Of a DNA stretch of 64,000 nt, positions 24,655 to 32,851 are shown piece by piece. The position numbers and the translations under genes were made by a program. The DNA comes from Micromonospora sp. R77 (GTDB taxonomy: Bacteria; Actinomycetota; Actinomycetes; Mycobacteriales; Micromonosporaceae). Where the stretch lies: NCBI RefSeq assembly GCF_022747945.1, contig NZ_JALDST010000001.1, positions 3,224,001 through 3,288,000 of the forward strand, given 5' to 3'. Below the pieces are notes generated by a model that saw only the letters and a program-made list of their open reading frames with translations, searched no databases and was not told the DNA's origin. Position 1 is the stretch's first letter. Each line of letters begins with the position of its first letter.

Positions 24655-25404
24655 TCAGCCCGCCGCGACGGACCGCTTCACGTAGTCGATCAGCTCCGGC
24701 GACGGGCCGCCGTACTGCTGGCTGATCTGCTCGCTGTTCTCCGCCTGCATCCGGTAGAGCGAGTCCCGCAGCCCCGGGTCGCCGCCGTGGAACGCCTCCA
24801 GCAGCTCCATCCAGCGCCCGGCCAGCGCCCGCACCCGCGGTTCGGCCGGGTCGGTCCCCGCGTCCAGCTCCGCCTGCACCTGCGCGATCAGCGTCGGCCA
24901 CTCGTCCTGGACACCCCGGACGGTCTCCTCACCGAGCCGCGCCCGACGCTCGTCGAGCGCCGCGAGCTGCTCCGGCGTGAAGTAGTTGCGGACCGTGTCG
25001 TCCACCCTGCTCACCTCCTCGATAACCGCGAGCAGGTCGACGGGCGTGGCGCTCCCGGCGGACCGGACCAGCGGCACCAGCGTGGCCAGCCGGTCCCGCA
25101 GGCCGCCCAGCGCGGCGAGCTGCCGCTCCACGTGCGCCAGATGGTCCCCGAGCAGCTCCGCCAGCTCCGGTCCGCCCGGCGTACGGTCGTCGAGCAGGCC
25201 GCCGATGGTCTCCAGCGGCAGGCCCAGCTCGCGCAGCGCGACGATCCGGTACAGCCGGTCCACGTCCCCCTCGGCATAGAGCCGGTGCCCCGCCGAGCTC
25301 CGCGCGGACGGCCGCAGCAACCCCACGTGGTCCCAGTGGTGCAGCGTGCGGACGGTCAGTCCGGTACGCCGGCACAGCTCGCCGATCCGCCAGGTGGACG
25401 CCAC
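24655..25404 (-). CDS. MerR family regulator with TipAS ligand-binding domain
   Basis: 249 residues. The N-terminal MerR winged helix is WRIGELCRRTGLTVRTLHHW with GLLRPSARSSAGHRLY. After a coiled-coil linker the C-terminal 115 residues form a TipAS domain (NYFTPEQLAALDERRARLGE, RVRALAGRWMELLEAFHGGD, MQAENSEQISQQYGG). TipA proteins bind thiopeptide and other antibiotics and then activate multidrug genes. No adjacent exporter; the nearest is at 19103. Operator not identified. Confidence 0.9.
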   Translation of the reverse strand: MASTWRIGELCRRTGLTVRTLHHWDHVGLLRPSARSSAGHRLYAEGDVDRLYRIVALRELGLPLETIGGLLDDRTPGGPELAELLGDHLAHVERQLAALGGLRDRLATLVPLVRSAGSATPVDLLAVIEEVSRVDDTVRNYFTPEQLAALDERRARLGEETVRGVQDEWPTLIAQVQAELDAGTDPAEPRVRALAGRWMELLEAFHGGDPGLRDSLYRMQAENSEQISQQYGGPSPELIDYVKRSVAAG

Positions 25405-25474
25405 GTCCCACTCCCTCTCGCGTGGTCACCGCACCCTGCGACGACCGGAACCGACGCTAGGACCTGACGCCGCG

Positions 25475-26134
25475 TCAGGAGCAAGCCGCGCGTTCCACCA
25501 CCTCGGGGGTGAGCGCGTCCACCGAGGTCAGCAGCACCGCCGCCAGTTCCTGCGCGTCCGGGTCCAGCGGGTAGGACCCGTGCGGGACGGCCACCACCGT
25601 CATGCCGGCCGCCGCCGCCGAGCGCACCCCGTTGGAGGAGTCCTCGATCGCCACGCAGCGGGTCGGGTCGACGCCGAGCCGGTCGGCCACCGCCAGCCAC
25701 ACGTCCGGGGCCGGCTTGCCGCGCGCGGTCTCCTCCGTCGACAGGGTCGCGGCGAACGCGTCGGCCAGGCCGGCGGCGGCCAGCGCCGCCGCGATCAGCC
25801 GGGTCGGCGACGAGCTGGCCAGCCCCAGCGGCCACCGTGCGGCCAGCCGCCGCACCACCGCGTCGGCGTCGTCGATCAGGGGTACGCGCTGCGCGTACCG
25901 CCGGGTCATCTCCGCCACCACCTCGGCGGCGACCTGCTCGGGGCCCCGGTCGACGCCCAGCTCACCACTGAGGTAGGCGGCCCACTCGCCGGTGCTCATG
26001 CCCATCAGCCGGCGCTGGGTGTCCGGCTGCCACGTGCCGCCGTGCGCGGCCACGTACGCCCGCCGGACCTCCTCCCAGACCGGCTCGGAGTCGACGAGCA
26101 CGCCGTCCAGGTCGAAGATCACCGCGTCCACCAC
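25475..26134 (-). CDS. HAD family hydrolase (beta-phosphoglucomutase-like)
   Basis: 219 residues. Motif I DAVIFDLDGVLVDSEPVW, motif II LASSSPTRL, motif III Lys in RGKPAPDVWL, and motif IV AIEDSSNGVRSAAAAG. The helical cap lies between motifs I and II (RLMGMSTGEWAAYL). Subfamily IA; either a sugar phosphatase or phosphoglucomutase. GTG at 26134 is followed at once by a second GTG. Confidence 0.9.
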   Translation of the reverse strand: MVDAVIFDLDGVLVDSEPVWEEVRRAYVAAHGGTWQPDTQRRLMGMSTGEWAAYLSGELGVDRGPEQVAAEVVAEMTRRYAQRVPLIDDADAVVRRLAARWPLGLASSSPTRLIAAALAAAGLADAFAATLSTEETARGKPAPDVWLAVADRLGVDPTRCVAIEDSSNGVRSAAAAGMTVVAVPHGSYPLDPDAQELAAVLLTSVDALTPEVVERAACS

Positions 26135-26160
26135 GCCCCCATCCTGCCGGACGGGACGGG

Positions 26161-27036
26161 TCACCGCGCGGGTGCCTCGGCGGCCGGCCGGCCCATCGGG
26201 CTCTGCTTCGGGATGATCGAGCCGCAGCGGCGGGCGATCGGCTCCAGCAACTCTCGCAGCCGCTCCGTACGCTCCGCACCCAGCGCCCGCCACGGCCCGG
26301 CGGCCGCCCGGTCGGTGGCCTCCTCGACGGCCCGGAAGGCGGCGGTGCCCTGCGCGGTCGGCGCGAGCCCGGCGGTCAGCCAGCCCTTCTCGACCAGCCG
26401 CTCGTCGGCGGCCGACCACTCCTCGTCGGTCCAGCCGCGGGCCATCCGGTGGAACTCGCGGGACTGGTCCACCCGGCACCGCCAGGCCAGCACCTCGATC
26501 GGGTCCAGTCCCGTCGACACCAGCGCGGCGACGTGCCCGTCACCCCGGTGCTCGCGCAGCGTGGTGGCGGCCTGCCAGAGCCGGGCCAGCGGGTATTCCC
26601 CGGCGGGCAGGGCGGCGTTGACCGCGCCGAGCAGCCGGCCGGCGGTCTCCACCCGGCCGGCGGCGGCCTCCAGCAGCTCGGCCGCCTCGACCAGGTGCGT
26701 CTCGGGCAGCTCGTAGGTGAACTCGGCGAGCGCCTGCACCGCGCCGGTGAGCCGGGCGCGCAGCGCCTCCGCCGGGGTGGCCAGCCGCCACACCGACGGC
26801 AACGCCCGCTCCACCATGCGCGGGGCGAAACTGAAGAAGGCGGCGATCACCGGTGGGGCCTCGGTGGCGCCGAGCGGTGCGGCCCGGCCGGCGAAGTAGC
26901 CCCGCCAGTAGCCGCGCAGCCCGACCGCCTCGTACGCGGCGCGGGCCCGCGGGTGGAAGTAGGTGACCGCGTGGACCGGCTCGAAGTGCGTCCACAGCAC
27001 CCGGGCGAGCCCGCTCATGTCGTCCAGCGCCGCCAC
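26161..27036 (-). CDS. SCO6745 family protein
   Basis: 291 residues. RVLWTHFEPVHAVTYFHPRA opens the family pattern, followed by GYWRGYFAGRAAPLGA, AAFFSFAPRMVERALPSVW and a C-terminal winged-helix-like segment EWSAADERLVEKGWLTAGLA. Function is not known for the family; the C-terminus looks like a MarR-type wing. GTG at 27036 has GGAGG 5 nt upstream. Separated from the HAD gene by 26 bp on the same strand, so possibly cotranscribed. Confidence 0.83.
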   Translation of the reverse strand: MAALDDMSGLARVLWTHFEPVHAVTYFHPRARAAYEAVGLRGYWRGYFAGRAAPLGATEAPPVIAAFFSFAPRMVERALPSVWRLATPAEALRARLTGAVQALAEFTYELPETHLVEAAELLEAAAGRVETAGRLLGAVNAALPAGEYPLARLWQAATTLREHRGDGHVAALVSTGLDPIEVLAWRCRVDQSREFHRMARGWTDEEWSAADERLVEKGWLTAGLAPTAQGTAAFRAVEEATDRAAAGPWRALGAERTERLRELLEPIARRCGSIIPKQSPMGRPAAEAPAR

Positions 27037-27061
27037 GTGCACCTCCGAGGTTCGGTGACAG

Positions 27062-27095
27062 GTCACCGTGGGCGCAGCGAGCCGCCCACGGTGAC
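27062..27095 (-). terminator. Terminator downstream of the FKBP gene
   Basis: Thirteen-bp stem GTCACCGTGGGCG / CGCCCACGGTGAC with an 8-nt loop, 47 bp past the FKBP stop and ahead of the next minus-strand gene. Confidence 0.65.
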
Positions 27096-27141
27096 TGTGA
27101 ACCTACTGCCGGTAGGTGACCGGACGGAAGACGGTTGTGAC

Positions 27142-27813
27142 CTACTGGGCGGCGAGCACGTCCACCACGAAGCGCAGCGGGCCGGCCGGCGCGCCCTGCG
27201 GCGGGGTCTTGCCGTACGCCAGCTCGGCCGGGATGTCGAGCTGGACCCGGCTGCCCACCGGCACCCCGACCAGGCCCTTGTCCCAGCCCGGGATGACCTG
27301 GCCGACGCCGATCGGGAAGGTGGCCGGCTCGCCCCGGCTCCACGAGGAGTCGAACGGCTTCCCGTCCTTGTAGAGCACGCCCACGTAGTTGGTGGTGATC
27401 TGCTGGCCGGCCTTCACCGCCGCGCCCTTCCCCTTGATCAGGGTGGTCACCGTGAGCTTCGTCAGCTCACCCGTGCCCTTGCCGACCGTCGGCTCCTTGG
27501 CCAGCGCCGGGTCCGCACCCGGCGGCAGCTGCTGCGGGGCGGGGGCGGTGGGCTGCTGCTCCTGGGCCGGCGTGGCCGCCGCCGACGACGGGCTGCCGGC
27601 GGTCGGCTTCTTGTCGTCGTCGCCGCTGTTCATCCAGACCAGGCCGCCGACCAGCGCCACCACCGCGATGACACCGACGGCCGCACCCAGGATCGACTGC
27701 CGGCGGCGCTTCGCCTCGGCGGCCTTCTTCGCCGCCAGCTGGGCGGCCAGCCGCCGCTCCGCCTTGCTGCCCGGGCCCTGGCCCGCCGACCGGTTCTGCA
27801 CGCGCTCGCTCAC
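27142..27813 (-). CDS. Membrane-anchored FKBP-type peptidyl-prolyl isomerase
   Basis: 223 residues. A basic cytosolic N-terminus is followed by one membrane helix (about 43-63, ILGAAVGVIAVVALVGGLVW), a Pro/Ala/Gln-rich linker and a C-terminal FKBP domain: ITTNYVGVLYKDGKPFDSSW, FPIGVGQVIPGWDKGLVG and IPAELAYGKTPP. It would fold secreted proteins outside the membrane. GTG at 27813 with GGGAG upstream. Confidence 0.92.
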   Translation of the reverse strand: MSERVQNRSAGQGPGSKAERRLAAQLAAKKAAEAKRRRQSILGAAVGVIAVVALVGGLVWMNSGDDDKKPTAGSPSSAAATPAQEQQPTAPAPQQLPPGADPALAKEPTVGKGTGELTKLTVTTLIKGKGAAVKAGQQITTNYVGVLYKDGKPFDSSWSRGEPATFPIGVGQVIPGWDKGLVGVPVGSRVQLDIPAELAYGKTPPQGAPAGPLRFVVDVLAAQ

Positions 27814-27953
27814 GTCGACTCCCTGCTGGGTGGTGGGTGCGACCCGGCGGCCGCCGCCGAGACCAGCGCACACGGTACCCGCCCCGACGCCCCGCGTGCT
27901 CCCACGGCCGGACCGGAACGGACATGCGGGCCGCCGGTGACACGTTCCGGTAG

Positions 27954-27959
27954 TAGTTT
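27954..27959 (+). promoter_or_regulatory. Predicted -10 box, leaderless start of the F420-type PPOX gene
   Basis: TAGTTT 6 nt before the ATG at 27966, in an AT-rich patch without a Shine-Dalgarno. Confidence 0.45.
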
Positions 27960-27965
27960 TCGACC

Positions 27966-28358
27966 ATGGCGATCCTCACCGAAGAAGACCTGGCCCTGCT
28001 CGCCGAGCCGCAGCTCGCCCACGTGGCGACGATCGAGGCCGACGGCTCCCCGCACGTCACCCCGGTCTGGGTGGACACCGACGGCGAGCACATCGTGTTC
28101 AACACGGCCAAGGGCCGGCAGAAGTACGTCAACATCGCCCGCAACCCGATCGTCGCGGTGTCCGTCGTCGACAAGGCGAACGACTTCCGCACCCTCTGGG
28201 TGAAGGGCACCGCCGAGTTCGTCACCGAGGGCGCGGACGAGCACATCGACCGGATGGCGCAGAAGTACCTCGGCCAGGACACCTACCCGTTCCGGCAGCC
28301 CGGCGAGGAGCGCGTCATCGTCCGGATCACCCCGACGGAGAAGCTCGGCCGGGGCTGA
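27966..28358 (+). CDS. PPOX class F420-dependent oxidoreductase (Rv1155-like)
   Basis: 130 residues. LLAEPQLAHVATIEADGSPH, VTPVWVDTDGEHIVFNTAKG and QKYVNIARNPIVAVSVVD match the small split-barrel F420-binding family represented by Rv1155 (TIGR03618). It probably reduces a substrate with F420H2; actinomycete-typical. Monocistronic, followed by a strong hairpin. Confidence 0.9.
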   Translation: MAILTEEDLALLAEPQLAHVATIEADGSPHVTPVWVDTDGEHIVFNTAKGRQKYVNIARNPIVAVSVVDKANDFRTLWVKGTAEFVTEGADEHIDRMAQKYLGQDTYPFRQPGEERVIVRITPTEKLGRG

Positions 28359-28367
28359 GCCCGGTTC

Positions 28368-28402
28368 GTCACCCTGCCGGGCGGCCGACCCGGCAGGGTG
28401 AC
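28368..28402. terminator. Bidirectional terminator
   Basis: Fourteen-bp stem GTCACCCTGCCGGG / CCCGGCAGGGTGAC with a 7-nt loop between the convergent genes ending at 28358 and 28406. Confidence 0.75.
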
Positions 28403-28405
28403 CGG

Positions 28406-28981
28406 TCACCGCTGCTTGGTGCAGGTCAGCACGACGACGTCGTCGAGTGCCACCCGGCTGCCCTTCTTGTGGGACTGCTTGGTCACCGTCCAGTTCGCCG
28501 CGAGGATCACGAAGGTGTCGTTCTCGTCCTGGCTGCCGAGCTGGACGTTGGTCAGGCCGAGTTTCTCCAGCTTGTCCTGCGCGACGGCGGCGTTCATCCC
28601 GACGAGGTTCGGCATGACGACGGTGGTGGGCGTCGGCGGGGCCGGCGGGGTGGTGGTCGGTGCCGCGGCCGTGGTCGGAGCCGCGGCCGTGGTCGGAGCC
28701 GCGGCCGTGGTCGGGACGAGCGACGGGACGGCCGGGACCGGCGTCGGGCTGGCCGAGATGGCGGCGGTGGACTTCGGATCATCGTCCGAGAACAGGGCAC
28801 CCAGGCCGGCGAGACCGCAGCAGCCGACGAAGAGTGCGCCGATCACGATGCCGATGATCGCGCCGGTGCCGAGCTTGCGCCGGGGCGCGGCCGGTGCCGG
28901 AGCAGCGAACGTGGGCGGGAACGGGCCCACCGGCGGCTGGGATGGTGTCGACCAGGGCTGGGTGGGGGGATCGGTTGTCAC
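28406..28981 (-). CDS. PASTA domain membrane protein
   Basis: 191 residues. A Pro-rich cytosolic N-terminus, a membrane helix near 38-60 (LGTGAIIGIVIGALFVGCCG), a Thr/Ala/Pro linker with three TTAAAP repeats, and one PASTA domain (VVMPNLVGMNAAVAQDKLEK, then LGLTNVQLG). A single PASTA repeat outside the membrane suggests cell-wall or muropeptide binding; there is no kinase domain. GTG at 28981, weak ribosome site. Confidence 0.85.
   Translation of the reverse strand: MTTDPPTQPWSTPSQPPVGPFPPTFAAPAPAAPRRKLGTGAIIGIVIGALFVGCCGLAGLGALFSDDDPKSTAAISASPTPVPAVPSLVPTTAAAPTTAAAPTTAAAPTTTPPAPPTPTTVVMPNLVGMNAAVAQDKLEKLGLTNVQLGSQDENDTFVILAANWTVTKQSHKKGSRVALDDVVVLTCTKQR
28659..28712. repeat. Three tandem 18-bp coding repeats
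   Basis: Three adjacent 18-bp copies of GGnGCCGCGGCCGTGGTC; the last two are identical. They encode the TTAAAP linker of the PASTA protein and are prone to slippage. Confidence 0.8.
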
Positions 28982-29090
28982 TGAACAATCTTTGCCGCCT
29001 CAACCACTTAGCTGAACCGTCCGCTCGGTCATTCAAGATCAGCTTCCGGGGCGCATCGGCCGATCCGAACGGTCGCCGGCAAACGGCAGG

Positions 29091-30113
29091 TCAGGCGGTC
29101 TTGCGCGGGGCGGCCTTCTTCTCGGCGGCCTTCTTGGCGGGCGCCTTCTTCGCGGCGGTCTTCTTCGCCGGCTCCGCCTTCTTCGCGGCCGTCTTCTTCT
29201 CGGCGGTCTTCTTGGCGGGGGCCTTCTTCTCCGCCGCCTTCTTCGCGGGTGCCTTCTTGGCGGCAGCCGCCTGCTTGGCCGAGCGCGCGGCCGAGATCGG
29301 GGTCGGCTCGCCGGCCCCGCCCTCCGGCTGCTCGCCCCGGGCCGCCCGGGCCCGCTCCACCGACGCCTTCAACGCCGCCATCAGGTCCACCGCGGCGGCC
29401 GGCGCGGCCTCTTCCTCCTCCGGCTGGACCACCTCACGCCCCTCGACCTTCGCGTCGATGACCTCCTGCAACGCCGCCCGGTAGTCGTCGGTGAAGGCGT
29501 CCGGCTCGAACTCGCCGGCCATCGAGTCGATCAGCGAGCTGGCCATCGCCAGCTCCGGCGGCCGTACCTTCAGGTCCTCGTCCAGGAAACCGAAATCGGG
29601 GGTACGCACCTCGTCCGGCCAGAGCATCGTGTTGAGCAGCAGCACCCCCTCGCGGACGCGCAGAGTGGCGAGCTGTTCGCGCTGGCGCAGCGCCACCTTG
29701 ACGATCGCCACCCGCTCCGAGTCGGCCAGCGCGTCCCGCAGCAGCACGTACGGCTTGGTGGCCGTGCCCTCCGGCTCCAGGAAGTACGCCTTGTTGTAGA
29801 GGATCGGGTCGACCTGCTCGGCCGGGACGAACTCCAGCACGTCGATCGCGTGCGAGGTGGTCAGCGGCAGGTCGGCGAAGTCCTCGTCGGTCAGGATCAC
29901 CATCTCGCCGCCGCCGATGTCGTACCCCTTGGCGATGTCGTCGTAGGTGACCTCCTCGCCGCAGACCGAGCAGGTGCGCTTGTACCGGATGCGGCCGCCG
30001 TCGGAGCGGTGCACCTGATGGAACCGGATGTCCTTCTCCTCGGTGGCCGAATAGACCTTCACCCCGATCGACACCAGGCCGAAGGAGACCGCTCCCTTCC
30101 AGATCGCCCGCAT
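29091..30113 (-). CDS. ku: Ku homodimer protein of non-homologous end joining
   Basis: 340 residues. MRAIWKGAVSFGLVSIGVKV, IRYKRTCSVCGEEVTYDDIA, AKGYDIGGGEMVILTDEDF and AYFLEPEGTATKPYVLLRDA are the bacterial Ku core, about 260 residues. A histone H1-like tail of about 55 residues built from AAKK and APAKK repeats follows. Ku binds DNA ends and recruits the ligase and polymerase. ATG 30113 with GAGAGGAG upstream. Divergent from the ligase/polymerase pair. Confidence 0.95.
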   Translation of the reverse strand: MRAIWKGAVSFGLVSIGVKVYSATEEKDIRFHQVHRSDGGRIRYKRTCSVCGEEVTYDDIAKGYDIGGGEMVILTDEDFADLPLTTSHAIDVLEFVPAEQVDPILYNKAYFLEPEGTATKPYVLLRDALADSERVAIVKVALRQREQLATLRVREGVLLLNTMLWPDEVRTPDFGFLDEDLKVRPPELAMASSLIDSMAGEFEPDAFTDDYRAALQEVIDAKVEGREVVQPEEEEAAPAAAVDLMAALKASVERARAARGEQPEGGAGEPTPISAARSAKQAAAAKKAPAKKAAEKKAPAKKTAEKKTAAKKAEPAKKTAAKKAPAKKAAEKKAAPRKTA

Positions 30114-30199
30114 ACCGCCGCTCCTCTCCCCGGTTCTGCCCAGGATCGCAAATGATCGAAGGGGACGCACGCGCTTCCGTGCGCAACTACAGTCAGGAG

Positions 30200-31138
30200 G
30201 TGCCCGGCGCGCCGATGAAGCCGATGCTCGCGATGACCGGGCAGCTCCCGGCCGGTGCCGGCTGGGCGTACGAGTTCAAGTGGGACGGGGTCCGGGCGCT
30301 CGCCGACATCGTCGGTCACCGCCAGCGGTTGTACGCCCGTTCGGGCGTGGACATCACCGTCGCGTACCCGGAGTTGATCCCCCTCGCCGAGCAGGTCGAC
30401 GACGCGCTGCTGGACGGCGAGGTGGTGCTCTTCACCGACGGCCAGCCCTCGTTCACGGCGCTCGCCGAGCGGATGCACGTCCGCAACGCGGCGAAGGCGG
30501 CCCGGCTGGCGGCGAGCGTGCCCGTCACGTACATGATCTTCGACCTGCTGCGGTTGCGCGGCCGGGACCTGACCGGGCGCCCCTACCGGGAGCGGCGGGC
30601 GGCCCTGGAGGCGCTCGGGTTGGGGGCCGCCCGGTGGGCGGTCCCGCCGCGCTTCGGCGACGGCCCGGCCACCTACCAGGCGGCCGGTGAACACGGCCTG
30701 GAAGGGGTGATGGCCAAGCGGGTCGACTCGGCCTACCGGCCCGGGGTGCGCTCGCCGGACTGGGTGAAGGTCAAGCTGGAGGTCACCGCCGACTTCGTGG
30801 TGGGCGGCTGGCGGCCCGGCGCGCGGAAGATCGGCGGCCTGCTGGTCGGGGTGCCCGGCCCGGACGGTCGGCTGGTCTACCGGGGGCGGGTCGGCGGCGG
30901 CATCGGCGCGGCCATCGAGCGGGAACTGCTGCGCGAGCTGGAACCGCTGCGTACCGGCGCGTCGCCGTTCGCCGGGGACGTGCCGCGCGAGGATGCCCGG
31001 GGGGCGATCTGGGTAACTCCGCAGGTGGTGGTGGAGGTGAAGTACGGCCAGCAGACCCCCGACGGCCGGCTGCGCTTCCCCCGGATCCTGCGGCTGCGTC
31101 CCGACAAGCCGCCCGAGGAGGTCGACGATGCCGGCTGA
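30200..31138 (+). CDS. ATP-dependent DNA ligase of NHEJ (LigC/LigD ligase-domain type)
   Basis: 312 residues. Adenylation motif I is YEFKWDGVRALADIVG with the catalytic Lys. Then LDGEVVLFTDGQPSF (motif III), EGVMAKRVDSAYRPG (motif IV) and SPDWVKVKLEVTADFVVGG (motif V), with an OB-fold C-terminus (RGRVGGGIG). It seals double-strand breaks with Ku. The start is uncertain: the in-frame ATG at 30152 lies only 38 bp from Ku, and the ATG at 30215 begins the conserved MKPMLA. I prefer GTG 30200. The end overlaps the polymerase gene by 11 bp. Confidence 0.9.
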   Translation: MPGAPMKPMLAMTGQLPAGAGWAYEFKWDGVRALADIVGHRQRLYARSGVDITVAYPELIPLAEQVDDALLDGEVVLFTDGQPSFTALAERMHVRNAAKAARLAASVPVTYMIFDLLRLRGRDLTGRPYRERRAALEALGLGAARWAVPPRFGDGPATYQAAGEHGLEGVMAKRVDSAYRPGVRSPDWVKVKLEVTADFVVGGWRPGARKIGGLLVGVPGPDGRLVYRGRVGGGIGAAIERELLRELEPLRTGASPFAGDVPREDARGAIWVTPQVVVEVKYGQQTPDGRLRFPRILRLRPDKPPEEVDDAG

Positions 31139-32042
31139 CCGGTTCAAGGTGGACGTCGAGGGACGCTCCCTGGAGCTGTCCAACCTGGACAAGGTGCTCT
31201 ATCCGGAGGCCGGGTTCACCAAGGGCGAGGTGATCGACTACTACACCCGGATCGCCCCGGTGCTGCTGCCGCACCTGACCGACCGGGCGGTCACCCGGAT
31301 CCGCTTCCCCAACGGCGTCACCGGTGGCTCCTTCTTCGAGAAGAACGCCCCCGCCGCCACCCCCGCCTGGGTACGCACCGAGAACCTGCCCGCCCCCGGC
31401 TCCAGCAAGGGCCGGGAGACCATCGACTACGTGGTCGCCGACGACCTGCCCACCCTGGTCTGGCTGGCCAACCTCGCCGCCCTGGAACTGCACACCCCGC
31501 AGTGGAAGATCGGCGCGCACCCGGACCTGATGGTGGTCGACCTGGACCCGGGCGCGCCCGCCGCGCTGAAGCAGTGCTGCCAGGTGGCGCTGCTGATGCG
31601 CGACCGGCTCGCCCGTGACGGGGTCTCCGCCTACCCCAAGACGTCGGGGAAGAAGGGCATGCAGCTCTGCTGCCCGATCGCCGGCACGCAGGACGCCGAC
31701 GACGTGTCCGCCTACGCCCGGCGCATCGCGCAGGAGTTGGAGCAGGCGCACCCGAAGCTGATCGTGTCGAAGATGGCGAAGAACCTGCGACCCGGGAAGG
31801 TCTTCATCGACTGGAGCCAGAACAACGCGGCGAAGACGACGGTGGCGCCGTACTCGCTGCGGGCCCAGTCGGTGCCGTCGGTGTCGACCCCGTTGACCTG
31901 GGACGAGGTGGAGGCGGGCGCGGCCGGGAAGCGGCCCTCGACGAAGCCGTACACGGCGACGGAGGTGCTGAAGCGGGTGGAGAAGTCCGGCGACCTGCTC
32001 GCCCCGCTGCTCGACGCCGGCCCGCAACTCCCGACGCGCTGA
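31128..32042 (+). CDS. NHEJ DNA polymerase/primase (LigD polymerase-domain type)
   Basis: 304 residues, stand-alone PolDom. LSNLDKVLYPEAGFTKGEVI begins the domain; VVDLDPGAPA holds the two metal-binding Asp residues, KTSGKKGMQLCCPI the phosphate-binding loop and VFIDWSQNNAAKT the third Asp. It adds nucleotides or ribonucleotides at breaks before ligation. Overlaps the ligase by 11 bp, so the polymerase and ligase, fused in LigD of other bacteria, are separate but translationally coupled here. Confidence 0.95.
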   Translation: MPADRFKVDVEGRSLELSNLDKVLYPEAGFTKGEVIDYYTRIAPVLLPHLTDRAVTRIRFPNGVTGGSFFEKNAPAATPAWVRTENLPAPGSSKGRETIDYVVADDLPTLVWLANLAALELHTPQWKIGAHPDLMVVDLDPGAPAALKQCCQVALLMRDRLARDGVSAYPKTSGKKGMQLCCPIAGTQDADDVSAYARRIAQELEQAHPKLIVSKMAKNLRPGKVFIDWSQNNAAKTTVAPYSLRAQSVPSVSTPLTWDEVEAGAAGKRPSTKPYTATEVLKRVEKSGDLLAPLLDAGPQLPTR

Positions 32043-32098
32043 CCCCGCCCGCAGGGTCGTGCTCGATAGGGTGGGCGGATCCCAGCGAGGAGGATCTG

Positions 32099-32851
32099 AT
32101 GGCCGGGCAGTCCACCGCCGTCGCCGGTGTCGCGTCCACCGATCGTGAGCCGGCGCTGCTGACGTATCTCGACGGGGTCACCGGGGAGCGGACGGAGTTG
32201 GGCGCGGCCCAGCTCGGTGAGTGGGTGGCGCGGAGTGCGGGGCTGCTGCGGGACGGGTGCGGGCTCGGCCCGGGCAGCCGGGTCGCGGTGCTGCTGCCGC
32301 CGCACTGGCGTACCGCGGCGGTGCTGCTGGGGGCGTGGTCGGTCGGGCTGGCCGTGTCGTTCCGGCCCCGGGCGACCGCCGGCCTGCCGGTGCTCGAAGC
32401 GGGTGGTGACCGGCCGTACGACGCGGTCCTCGTGACGCCGGAACGGCTCGACGACTGGCTGGAGGACGTGCCCGAGGGGACCCACCGCTACCTGGTCGGC
32501 ACCGGTGCCGGGCCGCTGACGGAGGTGCCGGTCGGCTGGCTGGACTGGTCGGCGGAGGTGCTGCGGCACCCGGCCACCACGCCGGCGTACACCGCGATCC
32601 ACCCGGCGGATCCGGCCAGCCCGGACGGCACCAGCTACGGCGCATGGGGTCGGTTGGCGAAGGAGGTCGCCGGGCAGCTCGGGCTGAGGGCCGGGGACCG
32701 GCTGCTGGTCGACGCCGCCGAGCACGAGCAGCCGCTGAAGTGGCTGCTGGCGCCCCTGTCCGTCGGTGCCTCGGTGGTGCTCTGCGCCCACCTCGACCTG
32801 GCCACCCGCGACAGCCGGGTCGCCGCCGAGCGCGTCACCCACACCCTCTAG
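32099..32851 (+). CDS. TIGR03089 family protein (truncated AMP-binding fold)
   Basis: 250 residues of an actinobacteria-specific family that resembles the N-terminal part of AMP-dependent synthetases (AQLGEWVARSAGLLRDGCGL, GSRVAVLLPPHWRTAAVLLG) but lacks the ATP loop and C-terminal domain, so it is unlikely to be an active ligase. ATG 32099 follows GCGAGGAGGA. It ends in CTAG shared with the convergent XRE gene, so both stop codons are TAG on overlapping bases. Confidence 0.88.
   Translation: MAGQSTAVAGVASTDREPALLTYLDGVTGERTELGAAQLGEWVARSAGLLRDGCGLGPGSRVAVLLPPHWRTAAVLLGAWSVGLAVSFRPRATAGLPVLEAGGDRPYDAVLVTPERLDDWLEDVPEGTHRYLVGTGAGPLTEVPVGWLDWSAEVLRHPATTPAYTAIHPADPASPDGTSYGAWGRLAKEVAGQLGLRAGDRLLVDAAEHEQPLKWLLAPLSVGASVVLCAHLDLATRDSRVAAERVTHTL

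Noticed and set aside
32099..32851. Functional acyl-CoA or amino-acid ligase
   Set aside because: No ATP-binding loop (SGTTGxPKG type) and no C-terminal domain; belongs to TIGR03089.
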